Of a DNA stretch of 64,000 bases, positions 1 through 7,002 are shown piece by piece. This DNA is from JAMQPK01 sp963782595. Lineage in GTDB: Bacteria; Acidobacteriota; Vicinamibacteria; Vicinamibacterales; JAMQPK01. A program made the translations under genes and the position numbers. Under the pieces are notes generated by a model that saw only the letters and a list, made by a program, of their open reading frames with translations, was not told the origin of the DNA and made no database searches. Within the stretch, counting starts at the first letter, position 1. Every line of letters starts with the position of its first letter. The DNA lies in NCBI GenBank assembly GCA_963782595.1, contig CAWAKJ010000002.1:1116001-1180000 (forward strand), in the 5' to 3' direction.

Positions 1-756
1 GCAGCGGTCAACACGAATGAGATTAAGGCATATGCGGCACTTCTTATTTTAGAGATGATGATGGAGCGCCGGACCGTACGAAAGCCGTTATCGTCGTCTG
101 CCCGCGCTCGGATCACGGCCTTGATCGGCAGCAAACTGCGCGGCCGTCAGGAACTGACCGTGGCGATGACGGCCATCTATCTTGCAGCGAAGAGCGGGAA
201 TCCCGAACTCGTAGCGAGGGTGAAACAGCTCGCCCAGGACGCACGCGAACTCAGCGGAGATCCCGAACAAGTCGAGCAGCTCCAGCAGGCAGCGATCGAG
301 GCTTTCGCGACGCCGGAGCCAAGGGCGCACCCCGAGATTCATCTGATCCCGGCTAACTACGCCGGCTACGTCACGATCGCGTTCTCGGCGGCGAACGGTG
401 AGCCGGGCGACTTCGAAGGCAACGCACGCCTGTACCGCATTCCGGCGAATGGCCTTTTGTTGGTGCAATCACCACCGAATTACGGGCCAGGTCCGGAGTG
501 GCAGTTTTTCATTGTTGACGCCAATGGTGATCGACGTGAGGTCAAGATTTCGATCGCCAGTTTTGGCGAAATGCTTAAGACCCGCATTCATCCTGATATC
601 GAGGTCTTTAATCCAACTAAAGGATACGTGCAGGGCGAGCGTTGTAACATCGAATTCGACCAGTATTTCGTGGGCACGAGAGCACAGTTTCTCGATGCCG
701 ACGCCTCGCTCTCGGTTGCTTCGAAGCGGCTGGAAGACACATTCAAGTGCCCGTAG
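1..756 (+). CDS. Hypothetical protein with DUF6843-like C-terminal domain, 5' end open
   Basis: The frame is open from the first base of the window, so the gene may begin upstream. In-frame ATG codons at 55, 58 and 61 have no convincing ribosome binding site. Counting from the ATG at 55, residues 1-85 are predicted helical and charged. Residues 95-165 contain IPANYAGYVTIAF, a YRIPANGLLL segment and a PPNYGPGPEWQFF segment, which together resemble the DUF6843 domain. No signal peptide is visible from the internal ATGs. The function is unknown. The domain assignment is from memory of the family pattern and is moderate. Confidence 0.6.
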   Translation, partial: AAVNTNEIKAYAALLILEMMMERRTVRKPLSSSARARITALIGSKLRGRQELTVAMTAIYLAAKSGNPELVARVKQLAQDARELSGDPEQVEQLQQAAIEAFATPEPRAHPEIHLIPANYAGYVTIAFSAANGEPGDFEGNARLYRIPANGLLLVQSPPNYGPGPEWQFFIVDANGDRREVKISIASFGEMLKTRIHPDIEVFNPTKGYVQGERCNIEFDQYFVGTRAQFLDADASLSVASKRLEDTFKCP

Positions 757-835
757 GAGGGTGGTGGGGTAGAAATAGCACTCGGGCACACTCATCGTCA
801 CGGTAGTCGGTCAGTTTGAAATCCGTTTGGACTGG

Positions 836-1306
836 TTACAACTCGCGGCGTTTGAATATGACCACCTGTTCTATGAGCCCAGAGGTTCTCGCAGTGAGCG
901 TCTGGCCGTCGGTAGATACCTCATAGGTGATCAGGGCGATGTTCTGGTTCCCTTTCTTAGTGATGAGTGCAAGAACGTGTGAGCCTACCCAGTTCGCCAC
1001 ATGCACCACCCCGTTGTAAGTTGTGGCTGCCGTTTCAGTTCCGTCGGCCCGGAGTGTCTCCCGCTCTTGTATCGTTTTCCCGCTTGGCATGACCACTGAA
1101 CTCGCAAGCGTGATGACGTTGCCAGTCACGCTGATCGTGATGTCAGCCCCCTTGAAGGGCATCTTGGGGTCGAGCCTTGACTGCGACAAATCGGCTGACC
1201 AGCTACCTGCGAATGGGCTTTTGGCCGCTTGCTGGTCCCGCTGTTGGGTCGCAAACACGAACGCACCGGCCATGCTGAGGATCGTGGCGAGCAGCACTGT
1301 GGTCAT
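836..1306 (-). CDS. Small secreted hypothetical protein
   Basis: About 156 aa. I chose the ATG at 1306 because a GGAGGG sequence lies about 5 bases upstream of it and because it begins a clean signal peptide (MTTVLLATILSMAGAFVFA). An in-frame start at 1357 would put 17 unlikely residues before the signal. The mature part opens with SPFAGSWSADLSQSRLDP and continues as alternating beta-type segments. This resembles the lipocalin-like or 'fold-protective' small secreted proteins common in Acidobacteriota, with a GxW near the N-terminus. It probably acts in the periplasm or outside the cell. No catalytic residues can be recognised. Confidence 0.65.
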   Translation of the reverse strand: MTTVLLATILSMAGAFVFATQQRDQQAAKSPFAGSWSADLSQSRLDPKMPFKGADITISVTGNVITLASSVVMPSGKTIQERETLRADGTETAATTYNGVVHVANWVGSHVLALITKKGNQNIALITYEVSTDGQTLTARTSGLIEQVVIFKRREL

Positions 1307-1402
1307 GAGTCCCTCCAGCGCCTTAGACACCGCAGAGCCGCACTTGGCCCTGCACACTAGAGTTTAGTTCGTCTCGGGCAGCGGAGAGGTGTCGGTGTGA
1401 TC

Positions 1403-1801
1403 CTATTTGGCCGGAAGGCGCACGCGAGCGTTTCCGGTCAGTTGAATCTCGCCGTTGTCAACCACAGCCTCTTCAGCGGTGATCACAATGTCACCAACTG
1501 TGAGCGTGACATTTCCCTGCGCGCGGAAGTTTCCGTAGGAGGAACGAGAACGGACATCGATGCAGTCCGCAGCCACACCTATGCCAGTCACTTTACGGAT
1601 ACGTTCTATTAACCCCATGCGTGCGCCGAGCGTTATGGCCTGCGTCGTCGCGTCCGTAACGGGCCGCTGCGTCGTGCCGCCCATCCGCTGATTTATGTCA
1701 GCAACCATGCGACCGAAGTCTTGGCATTTCGATTGGTCTGGTTGAGCGGCCGTTGGCGCGCCAGACGCGATAATGAGAACGCCAATGAGGACGAACTTCA
1801 T
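1403..1801 (-). CDS. Secreted protein with LptA/OstA-like C-terminal repeat
   Basis: 132 aa with an N-terminal signal peptide (MKFVLIGVLIIASGAPTAAQ). The ATG is preceded by a G-rich GGGGAGGGG ribosome binding site. The last ~45 residues (FRAQGNVTLTVGD, then ITAEEAVVDNGEIQLTGNARV) follow the alternating 'G-x-V-x-hydrophobic' beta pattern of OstA/LptA jellyroll units that bind LPS in the periplasm. Two Cys (positions ~26 and ~80) could form a disulphide. There is too little OstA repeat to bridge lipid on its own, so a role in LPS transport is inference. It lies in the same orientation as the secreted protein at 836-1306. Confidence 0.6.
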   Translation of the reverse strand: MKFVLIGVLIIASGAPTAAQPDQSKCQDFGRMVADINQRMGGTTQRPVTDATTQAITLGARMGLIERIRKVTGIGVAADCIDVRSRSSYGNFRAQGNVTLTVGDIVITAEEAVVDNGEIQLTGNARVRLPAK

Positions 1802-1959
1802 AGAGCCCCTCCCCCCTAGAGGCTAGTTCCTTCGTGCAGGTTTGCCAACCGGATAATGCCTTTCTTTACGCCCTTTGGGTTTGTGAAAGGCTCAATAAGC
1901 CATTCGTGTCAGGATTGCTGGACCACACTCGATTGCAGGCAATCGACGCTCTACTGATC

Positions 1960-2497
1960 ATGACAACGACCGACGACGACGCCACGTTCAGCGACGCGCT
2001 TGAGGGACTCCATCGAGGGGACTTCTCACGGCTCGCGCCTCTCTTCGACGACCGATCCGGCCGCTCAGGCAAGCCGCAAATAGTCGAATGGCACGAACAA
2101 GGACGCCTCCGAGATCAACCGAAGGCGCTAGGCGAAGCGCTGACGTGCGCGAGCTTTCTCGGCCGCACGAGCGTTGCGGAATACCTCTTGAAGCAAGGCC
2201 GTCGATCCCTTGGGAGGCGCGGGCACCGGTTTGGACGCCCTCCACTGGGCATCGAATCGTGGACAACTGGAAGCGGTTCGGCTACTCCTCCGCGCAAAGG
2301 CTCCGCTGGAAACGCGAAGCATGTATGGCTGCACGGCACTCGGCACGGCAATCTGGTCGGCTATCAACGAACCGCGACGCGATCATCTGCAAATCATCGA
2401 AGAGCTGCTCAATGCGGGTGCCCGCTTGGACGATGCGGAATATCCCACAGGGCACCAGCGCATTGACGCGATCTTGGAGCGTTACCGATCGCTGTAA
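1960..2497 (+). pseudogene. Ankyrin-repeat protein, broken by a 1-base frameshift
   Basis: The ATG at 1960 begins MTTTDDDATFSDALEGLHRG and reads to a LGRTSVAEYLLKQG segment ending near 2199. The protein then continues one frame over as VDPLGGAGTGLDALHWASN, followed by two ankyrin-type helices (GQLEAVRLLLRAKAPLETR and the HLQIIEELLNAGARLDD segment), and stops at 2497. One surplus C in the GGCC at 2197-2200 explains the shift. Joined, the protein is about 178 aa, a plausible intact soluble ankyrin protein that would bind a protein partner. Either the gene is newly broken or the base is a sequencing error. The clean protein on both sides argues for a recent event. Confidence 0.6.
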
Positions 2498-3111
2498 TCA
2501 ACATTCATTAATTCACGAGACTTGCGCCACGGCTGCTAGGCCCTTCCCGGATATTCAGCTCTCGGACGGCGAAGCTGAGGAGTTGCGCCAGTTTTTCGAG
2601 GAGCACATTGCGAAGCTGAAACCTGAAACACCCCCGGCGCAACTTCAGGCTGAATCAGAATCTCCCGGCGTCCTAGAGGACGCAAAGGCGCTGGAGACCG
2701 ACGTGGACAGCAGAGCTACGGATTAGGTAGGCAAGGGGTAGGAAGGGATATGGGGCGCGGCGAGCTCAATCCGCCGCTGTTCGACGCGGTCCACAGAGAT
2801 CCTCACTGATGATCCTCAAGTTGGGCTGCTCGACGACACGCCACGTCTCGCGGAGACGCATCCAGGGCAAGAACTGTCGCAGTGTGTATCTGTGTCTGCG
2901 GGTCTCTGACCACGAAATGATCCCCGCTCTCAAGGAAACTTTCAAGTCCACTTGAATGTTCGAGACATCTCTCGCACGTCACACCTCATCTGTTCTTTGC
3001 AGAGACGCAGCTCTACCTAAAGTTTCAATGGTGCCGAGGAATGTCTGAAGGGAATACATCACAGGATGTCACCATTTCGACTAGCACCAATCGTGATAAG
3101 GTGACCCGCAT
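2498..3111. other. Gene-poor stretch with an open acidic frame
   Basis: No convincing gene. From about 2520 to 2726 the plus strand is open and reads like real protein (LSDGEAEELRQFFEEHIAKL, then a Glu/Ala-rich tail), but it has no in-frame ATG or ribosome binding site. It could be the tail of a broken gene. A 61-codon minus-strand frame (2766-2951) has Arg-rich composition and no family resemblance. The remainder up to 3111 is AT-richer than its surroundings and shows nothing I recognise. Confidence 0.3.
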
Positions 3112-3303
3112 ATGGGGCCTCTCGACCCACAACATGTGCAGCCGTGCTCTCAGTGTGGCCGAGCAGATGCCGTCATTGCGAGTCGAGTGATTCGAGGACT
3201 GGCGGTGCAGTCAGATTACGAATGCACCCGGTGTCACAAGTCCTGGTCGGTGCCCTGCTTATCTGAAGTGCCTCGCCCAACAGAAGCGGAACCAAACCCC
3301 TAG
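3112..3303 (+). CDS. Small zinc-ribbon protein
   Basis: 63 aa with two CxxC knuckles (PCSQCG at 11-16 and YECTRCHKSW at 36-45), a complete four-Cys zinc ribbon. A weak AAGGTG ribosome binding site lies about 10 bases upstream of the ATG. There is no signal peptide and no further domain. It probably binds nucleic acid or a protein partner in the cytoplasm. Its stop codon (TAG, 3301-3303) shares the palindrome CTAG with the stop of an opposing tiny reading frame that also carries a CxxC knuckle. Confidence 0.5.
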   Translation: MGPLDPQHVQPCSQCGRADAVIASRVIRGLAVQSDYECTRCHKSWSVPCLSEVPRPTEAEPNP

Positions 3304-3413
3304 GTTGTCATGTGCCCAATCTGCGTTTTCAAGTGGTAGGGCTTTCCGATGCCCTCACATTTGGGACATCTGTAGACCGTTGAGGCTGGCGTGGTGTCGG
3401 GGGACTTCACCAC
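3300..3413 (-). CDS. Possible 37-aa protein with one CxxC knuckle
   Basis: A minus-strand frame begins at GTG 3413 just after an in-frame TAG. It reads Thr/Pro residues, then VYRCPKCEGIGKPYHLKTQ, and stops in the CTAG shared with the zinc-ribbon gene on the other strand. The CPKCxGIGKPY segment is clearly protein-like and resembles the first half of a zinc ribbon. The second Cys pair is missing, so this may be a decayed remnant rather than a working gene. No ribosome binding site is evident. Confidence 0.25.
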   Translation of the reverse strand: MVKSPDTTPASTVYRCPKCEGIGKPYHLKTQIGHMTT

Positions 3414-3733
3414 AAGCGCAAACTAGGGCGCAAACCTACACGTGTCAATAGCGGGGCCGTTGTCCTACAGGTCCTGGAAGAGACCAGAAAAAAAGTAATG
3501 CTGTGTCTAGAGTCGCTTCAATGGTCAGTCGAGTCGCGGTCCTACAGCCCGACGCGCTGCACGGTTGTGGGCCACTGTTTAAATGGATCACGAGTCGTGA
3601 TGCTCCGAAATCACCGCTTTCCGGAAATGCATCGCCGTGTGTCGCCTGCAAGTCATGTCATCCTGATGACACCGGCGATCGCCGGTGTCGTTTGACGGCG
3701 GCGTAAGGCTTGCTGAAACCAGTTGCCAGCACC

Positions 3734-4366
3734 ATGAGCGACCGTCGCATCTTTCCTCGGATCCCAGGATCGGCCCTGCCGTGGATCAGACTCTCGACGA
3801 CTCGCTCGCCGGTGGTTGAGGTCCTGGACATTTCAGAGGGGGGCGCCTTAATTGAAACACCGACCCTTGTGAAACCGGGGGAGCGCGAAATTGTCCTGCT
3901 GACAGGGAAGACGACGATACGAGTCGTAGGATGCGCGGAGCGTGTGAATATCACGCGGCTGGTCCCGTCAGTGTCGTATCGGATGGCCATACGATTCATC
4001 ACGCCGATCCCGCTGAGTACCGTGGCGGGCGATTCGGGATTGGCTGCCAGCAGTCTGAGCGAGTCGGCGCCCACCGAATCGCGGTTGTTAACAGGCGCTT
4101 CGCTCGGGTTAGTTGAAACATTCGCCAGTTCGGTTCGCGCACTCTCCGGTGTGCACGCCGTTCGCGTGGGGGCGTCACTCACCACGTATCCAGGGACTGA
4201 GCCGGTTCACTTCGCCGTGCCGACGTCATGCCACGGCGAGGGACGTGTGCTCCAAGTGTTCTTTGCTCCGGGCACAATGCCCACCCCCAGACAGTTCGTT
4301 CGGTTGCGGGAATTAGCGGTCCTCGCGTCGGGCCTGCCGGACCTCGACATCACTCCGTCCGACTGA
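3734..4366 (+). CDS. PilZ-domain protein
   Basis: About 210 aa from the ATG at 3734. A TTG at 3710 would add eight residues and has no better ribosome binding site. The start carries the c-di-GMP binding signature of PilZ, an RRxxxR-type motif (DRRIFPRIPG) and the DxSxGG motif (LDISEGGALIE). The PilZ barrel runs to about residue 100. The C-terminal ~100 residues are a second unrecognised domain. It probably reads c-di-GMP in the cytoplasm. A single-domain response regulator lies just downstream on the opposite strand. Confidence 0.75.
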   Translation: MSDRRIFPRIPGSALPWIRLSTTRSPVVEVLDISEGGALIETPTLVKPGEREIVLLTGKTTIRVVGCAERVNITRLVPSVSYRMAIRFITPIPLSTVAGDSGLAASSLSESAPTESRLLTGASLGLVETFASSVRALSGVHAVRVGASLTTYPGTEPVHFAVPTSCHGEGRVLQVFFAPGTMPTPRQFVRLRELAVLASGLPDLDITPSD

Positions 4367-4388
4367 CGGGCCGTGGGCCATCTGGCGG

Positions 4389-4760
4389 CTACGACCTTTC
4401 GGCCGCCTTTGTGGCGTGGATCAGCGCCTGCCGGAGCAACTCCTGGTCAAATGGCTTCAACACATACCCAGCGGCTCCGAGTGTGCGGCTCTTTTCAATG
4501 GACGCTATGTCGTCGGCGCCGGTGACCATGATCACGCCCGTCTCGGGCCACTGCTCACGAAGGCGTTGCAGGAGCCACAGACCATCGTGCTGCGGCATGC
4601 GAATATCGGAAATGACAAGGTGTGCCGGCTCCGCGAGCATCATGTCGAGTGCCTCGGTCGCGCTCGCCGCTTCTCGCACGGCGTAGCCCCACCTTTCCAA
4701 GCGACGTCGCAAGACGCTGCGAATCGATCGCTCGTCATCGACCACCAACACGTATGGCAT
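4389..4760 (-). CDS. Single-domain response regulator (CheY-like receiver)
   Basis: About 123 aa, starting MPYVLVVDDERSIRS. The acidic pair DD, the phospho-acceptor Asp in ISDIRMPQHDG, the Thr in IMVTGADD and the Lys in YVLKPFD are all present, so the receiver looks active. There is no output domain. Its ATG (4760) overlaps the TGA of the upstream gene (TGATG), which implies translational coupling. A partner kinase is not in the window. An in-frame start further upstream would run into the neighbouring gene and is unlikely. Confidence 0.8.
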   Translation of the reverse strand: MPYVLVVDDERSIRSVLRRRLERWGYAVREAASATEALDMMLAEPAHLVISDIRMPQHDGLWLLQRLREQWPETGVIMVTGADDIASIEKSRTLGAAGYVLKPFDQELLRQALIHATKAAERS

Positions 4761-4984
4761 CACGAGAACCGCTTCGGGGAGGGTTCTCCAATGAGCGTCC
4801 ACCCATCGTGCAACAACGACTCTTGCAGATGAAGACGACGCGTCTCGGCATCTGCACCAGTCGCAAACTGCTCCCGGTGCGTCTCGCCGGCTTGCGTCCA
4901 CGTAAGTTCGACTCCGGCCCCGTCGGCCGCGGAGCGAATCTCACATTGCAGCTGTTCGCCATCCTTCTCGAAAAACCAGAGCAT
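4760..4984 (-). CDS. Small hypothetical protein coupled to the response regulator
   Basis: 74 aa starting MLWFFEKDGEQLQCEIRSAADG. It has two beta-rich halves and ends before the receiver gene with a TGATG stop/start overlap. The frame stays open upstream to 5185, but those residues look non-coding and I see no ribosome binding site at either end, so the start is uncertain. Similar 70-80-aa proteins starting with 'WFFE' seem to be common in Acidobacteriota. No function is known. The overlap suggests it is made in stoichiometry with the response regulator. Confidence 0.55.
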   Translation of the reverse strand: MLWFFEKDGEQLQCEIRSAADGAGVELTWTQAGETHREQFATGADAETRRLHLQESLLHDGWTLIGEPSPKRFS

Positions 4985-5138
4985 CGTCAAAAAGCGTATC
5001 GGCCTGTGCTCGTGTGTACTTTTGGCGCACGCCGTGGCAACTCTGTTGCTTGGTTGAGCAAATCCGGAGATTTTGCCCTTAATTGTTGGTAGTCCCAAAG
5101 CACACTTAATGGTGGGGTGTATGAATTCAAGTCGCTCT

Positions 5139-5321
5139 ATGCGTCTTCGAGTTCGACTGGTGCGTAAACTCGCGCAACGTTTCAATGGTGTGGACTTATC
5201 CCAAGTGAGTGTTGGCGACTCGATGGTCTTGTCACCGGCTGCTGCCCAGATGCTGATTGCCGAAGGATGGGCTGAGTTTGAGAGGGTGGTTCACGAGCCG
5301 GAAGACCGAAAGAATCGCTGA
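5139..5321 (+). CDS. Small hypothetical protein with VGD...LIAEGWAE motif
   Basis: About 60 aa starting MRLRVRLVRKLAQRFNGVD. An ATG at 5073 is in frame, but the residues before 5139 look non-coding. The core VGDSMVLSPAAAQMLIAEGW resembles a small Acidobacteriota family that begins with basic 'RLVRKLA' and ends 'LIxEGWA'. Its last 31 bp overlap tail to tail with an opposing gene (5291-5539) whose product carries a related motif. Function unknown, probably cytoplasmic. Confidence 0.55.
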   Translation: MRLRVRLVRKLAQRFNGVDLSQVSVGDSMVLSPAAAQMLIAEGWAEFERVVHEPEDRKNR

Positions 5322-5539
5322 AATACGGTCCTCCATGCAGTCTTTCGTCGTTCAACGGACGTCGGTTGGTCGTGGGTTCGCATTTCTAGCTCCGCAAACC
5401 CTTCCAATACGAGATATTCGGCGAGTGTTGGAGCCATGTCGTACACGCAGCCCACCTTGTAACAATCGACGGCCACGCCTTGCACTTCGCCAGTTGGCTG
5501 ACGCGTGATGCGGACCCGCACATCGCGCACAGCATGCAA
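5291..5539 (-). CDS. Small hypothetical protein related to its convergent neighbour
   Basis: 82 aa. The segment YKVGCVYDMAPTLAEYLVLE followed by GFAELEMR parallels the VGDSMVLSPAAAQMLIAEGW core of the opposing gene at 5139-5321 (VG, a hydrophobic, a Pro, an Ala, a Leu, EG, then A-E). The two look like distant paralogs that converge and overlap by 31 bp. No ribosome binding site is obvious ahead of the ATG at 5539. The C-terminal 25 residues are basic and may be disordered. No function is known. Confidence 0.5.
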   Translation of the reverse strand: MHAVRDVRVRITRQPTGEVQGVAVDCYKVGCVYDMAPTLAEYLVLEGFAELEMRTHDQPTSVERRKTAWRTVFQRFFRSSGS

Positions 5540-5956
5540 GTAGCCCGCCGCAACTCAAGGTGCCTTCAGCGATGCCTTCCCTCGGGCCTTTCCGGCGAAG
5601 GCCCCTGTGAGGCATAGGCTTGTTCTCAGAGTCTCCGCAGCTAATGTTCGGTTTCTGAGAAATCGCTCTTCACGCTTTAAGCGCACCGACGCCGTACGCC
5701 CAATCGCTCATCAGGCGCGCCTCCGCCACCCAGGCCCGAACTCGAGTTTGTCACTCGTGCCGGTATCGGCAAGGACAACGAGCGGAACAGTGACAAGTTT
5801 GTGTTCTAGGTAAGCGCGCGATTCGTCCCACAGCGAAAGCGGAAGACAAGATTCAGGGTAATCGCAACGGCTTCGTCTGCTACAGTTTTGCTACAATATC
5901 CCCGCTTATTGTTTCGCCCACCGAACTCGTCTCGCTGTAACGTATTGCATCTAAAG
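5540..5956. other. Intergenic stretch before the left tRNA copy
   Basis: About 400 bases with no gene I can support. A 68-codon plus-strand frame (5607-5813) is Arg/Ser-rich with no ribosome binding site. The part nearest the tRNA (5880-5956) is AT-rich. It would be the flank lying outside the candidate island, that is, the original 3' flank of the tRNA gene. Confidence 0.3.
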
Positions 5957-6043
5957 TGCCGGGGGCGGGGATCGAACCCGCACGACGCTTTCGCGTCACA
6001 GGATTTTAAGTCCGTGTGCGTCTGCCAGTTCCGCCACCCCGGC
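5957..6043 (-). tRNA. tRNA-Leu(TAA), left copy with an extra base in the anticodon stem
   Basis: On the minus strand the acceptor stem GCCGGGG/CCCCGGC, D arm, anticodon loop CTTAAAA (anticodon TAA), long variable arm GACGC-GAAA-GCGTC and T arm are all present. It is 87 nt and matches the copy at 25420-25505 except for one inserted C in the 5' side of the anticodon stem (ACACGGA against ACAGGA). The insert bulges the stem, so this copy may not work. CCA is not encoded. It is the left border of the candidate island, and a gene fragment abuts its 5' end. Confidence 0.8.
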
Positions 6044-6240
6044 GTGAGAATCATGATCTCGTCGTAGTGCTCTTCGCCGGCGCTTTGAATTATCGGCAGG
6101 GCTAGGTTGACTCCGATGATCGGCACGTGGCCCTTTTTGAAAACAGCGTGGGCGTGCACGTTGAGCTGCTGAAGATGTTTTGCCCAGATCGCCGGATCGA
6201 GCGATCCAGAGCGGTACGGGCCGGCGATCATGATCCACAT
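6044..6240 (-). pseudogene. DUF4406 / nucleoside deoxyribosyltransferase-like gene, cut off by the tRNA
   Basis: The reading frame begins MWIMIAGPYRSGSLDPAIWA and continues with VFKKGHVPIIGVNLALPII and HYDEIMI. This is the N-terminal half of the small DUF4406-type Rossmann proteins, which are related to nucleoside 2-deoxyribosyltransferases (GPYRSGS is the nucleotide-binding loop). After about 62 residues the frame runs straight into the tRNA-Leu sequence on the same strand. The expected C-terminal half, including the usual catalytic Glu region, is missing. This is a junction-type truncation and not a simple frameshift. Confidence 0.65.
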
Positions 6241-6387
6241 TCATGCTCCTCGTCTCGGTGAGTTCCCCCAATTGCGAATGCCTCACCGCATCGTTGTTCG
6301 CGATCTACTTCTGGCGCGAGGCCCTTCGCTCGATCGATTGACGGCCCTTAGACTTGAACTCACGCGTTATTTCCTCAGCAACGAGAA

Positions 6388-6861
6388 TCAGGCGAAGCTA
6401 GGCTCACCTGCGGTTGCCTGCAGCTCGATGATGTTCCCCTCTGGGTCGGTGACGTAGCACCAGGTAATTTGTTTGCCCGCCGCCGTTATGACGGTCACGA
6501 CGTCCCCAATCGGCTTGCCGCCTGCGGCCATTACTTCGGCACGCGCATCTGGAACGTGCGCCACAGCAAACGCGATATGCGCAAACCCTGGGCGGTTAGC
6601 TGCGGCTGGTAGCGCCGCGAGCTGGTCGGAGTAGGTGAAGATCTCAATCGTCGGGCCGTTCGGGCCGAGTCCGGGCAGGCGCAAATGCACCCCGCTCAGA
6701 CCTGCGCCCCGCACACCTGTTCCTGCCTCCACAGCTGAAGCAGGGAACTCCCGAATGGGCGGAACGACTTCACACCCGAGGACGGACTCGTAGAAGCTGG
6801 CAAGAGCGCGCCAGTTCTGGGCGATGAGATTTGTGTGCACGTATCGAGCGCCTTTGATCAT
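6388..6861 (-). CDS. VOC-family (glyoxalase/dioxygenase-fold) protein
   Basis: 157 aa. It starts MIKGARYVHTNLIAQNWRAL and carries two beta-alpha-beta-beta-beta modules. His at VHTN, the His in GFAHIAFAV and the Glu in PEGNIIELQ sit at the positions of the VOC metal ligands. It is probably a cytoplasmic metalloenzyme acting on a small electrophile or antibiotic-like substrate, which cannot be named. It is a single gene inside the candidate island, divergent from the permease at 7003, and not in an operon. Confidence 0.8.
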   Translation of the reverse strand: MIKGARYVHTNLIAQNWRALASFYESVLGCEVVPPIREFPASAVEAGTGVRGAGLSGVHLRLPGLGPNGPTIEIFTYSDQLAALPAAANRPGFAHIAFAVAHVPDARAEVMAAGGKPIGDVVTVITAAGKQITWCYVTDPEGNIIELQATAGEPSFA

Positions 6862-7002
6862 GTGGGCGGCAGGGTAGCATGTCCGCCCTTGGGACCCTCA
6901 ATCCCACGAGTGGGCACTTCGCGTCCAGCTTTGTCGCCAATCAATGGAATTGGATGGCACAGGCGTTGTTTGTAGACACCCGCCATCGAGGAGATTCCGC
7001 AA

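Noticed and set aside
588..791. Small minus-strand frames opposite the first gene
   Set aside because: They are the complement of a well-formed reading frame and show no ribosome binding site or protein-like composition.
2766..2951. 61-codon minus-strand frame
   Set aside because: Arg-rich, no ribosome binding site and no similarity I recognise. Left as part of a gene-poor stretch.
3445..3706. Overlapping short frames on both strands before the PilZ gene
   Set aside because: Three short frames overlap each other; none has a start signal or recognisable motif.
5607..5813. 68-codon plus-strand frame
   Set aside because: Composition is Arg/Ser-rich with no start signal.
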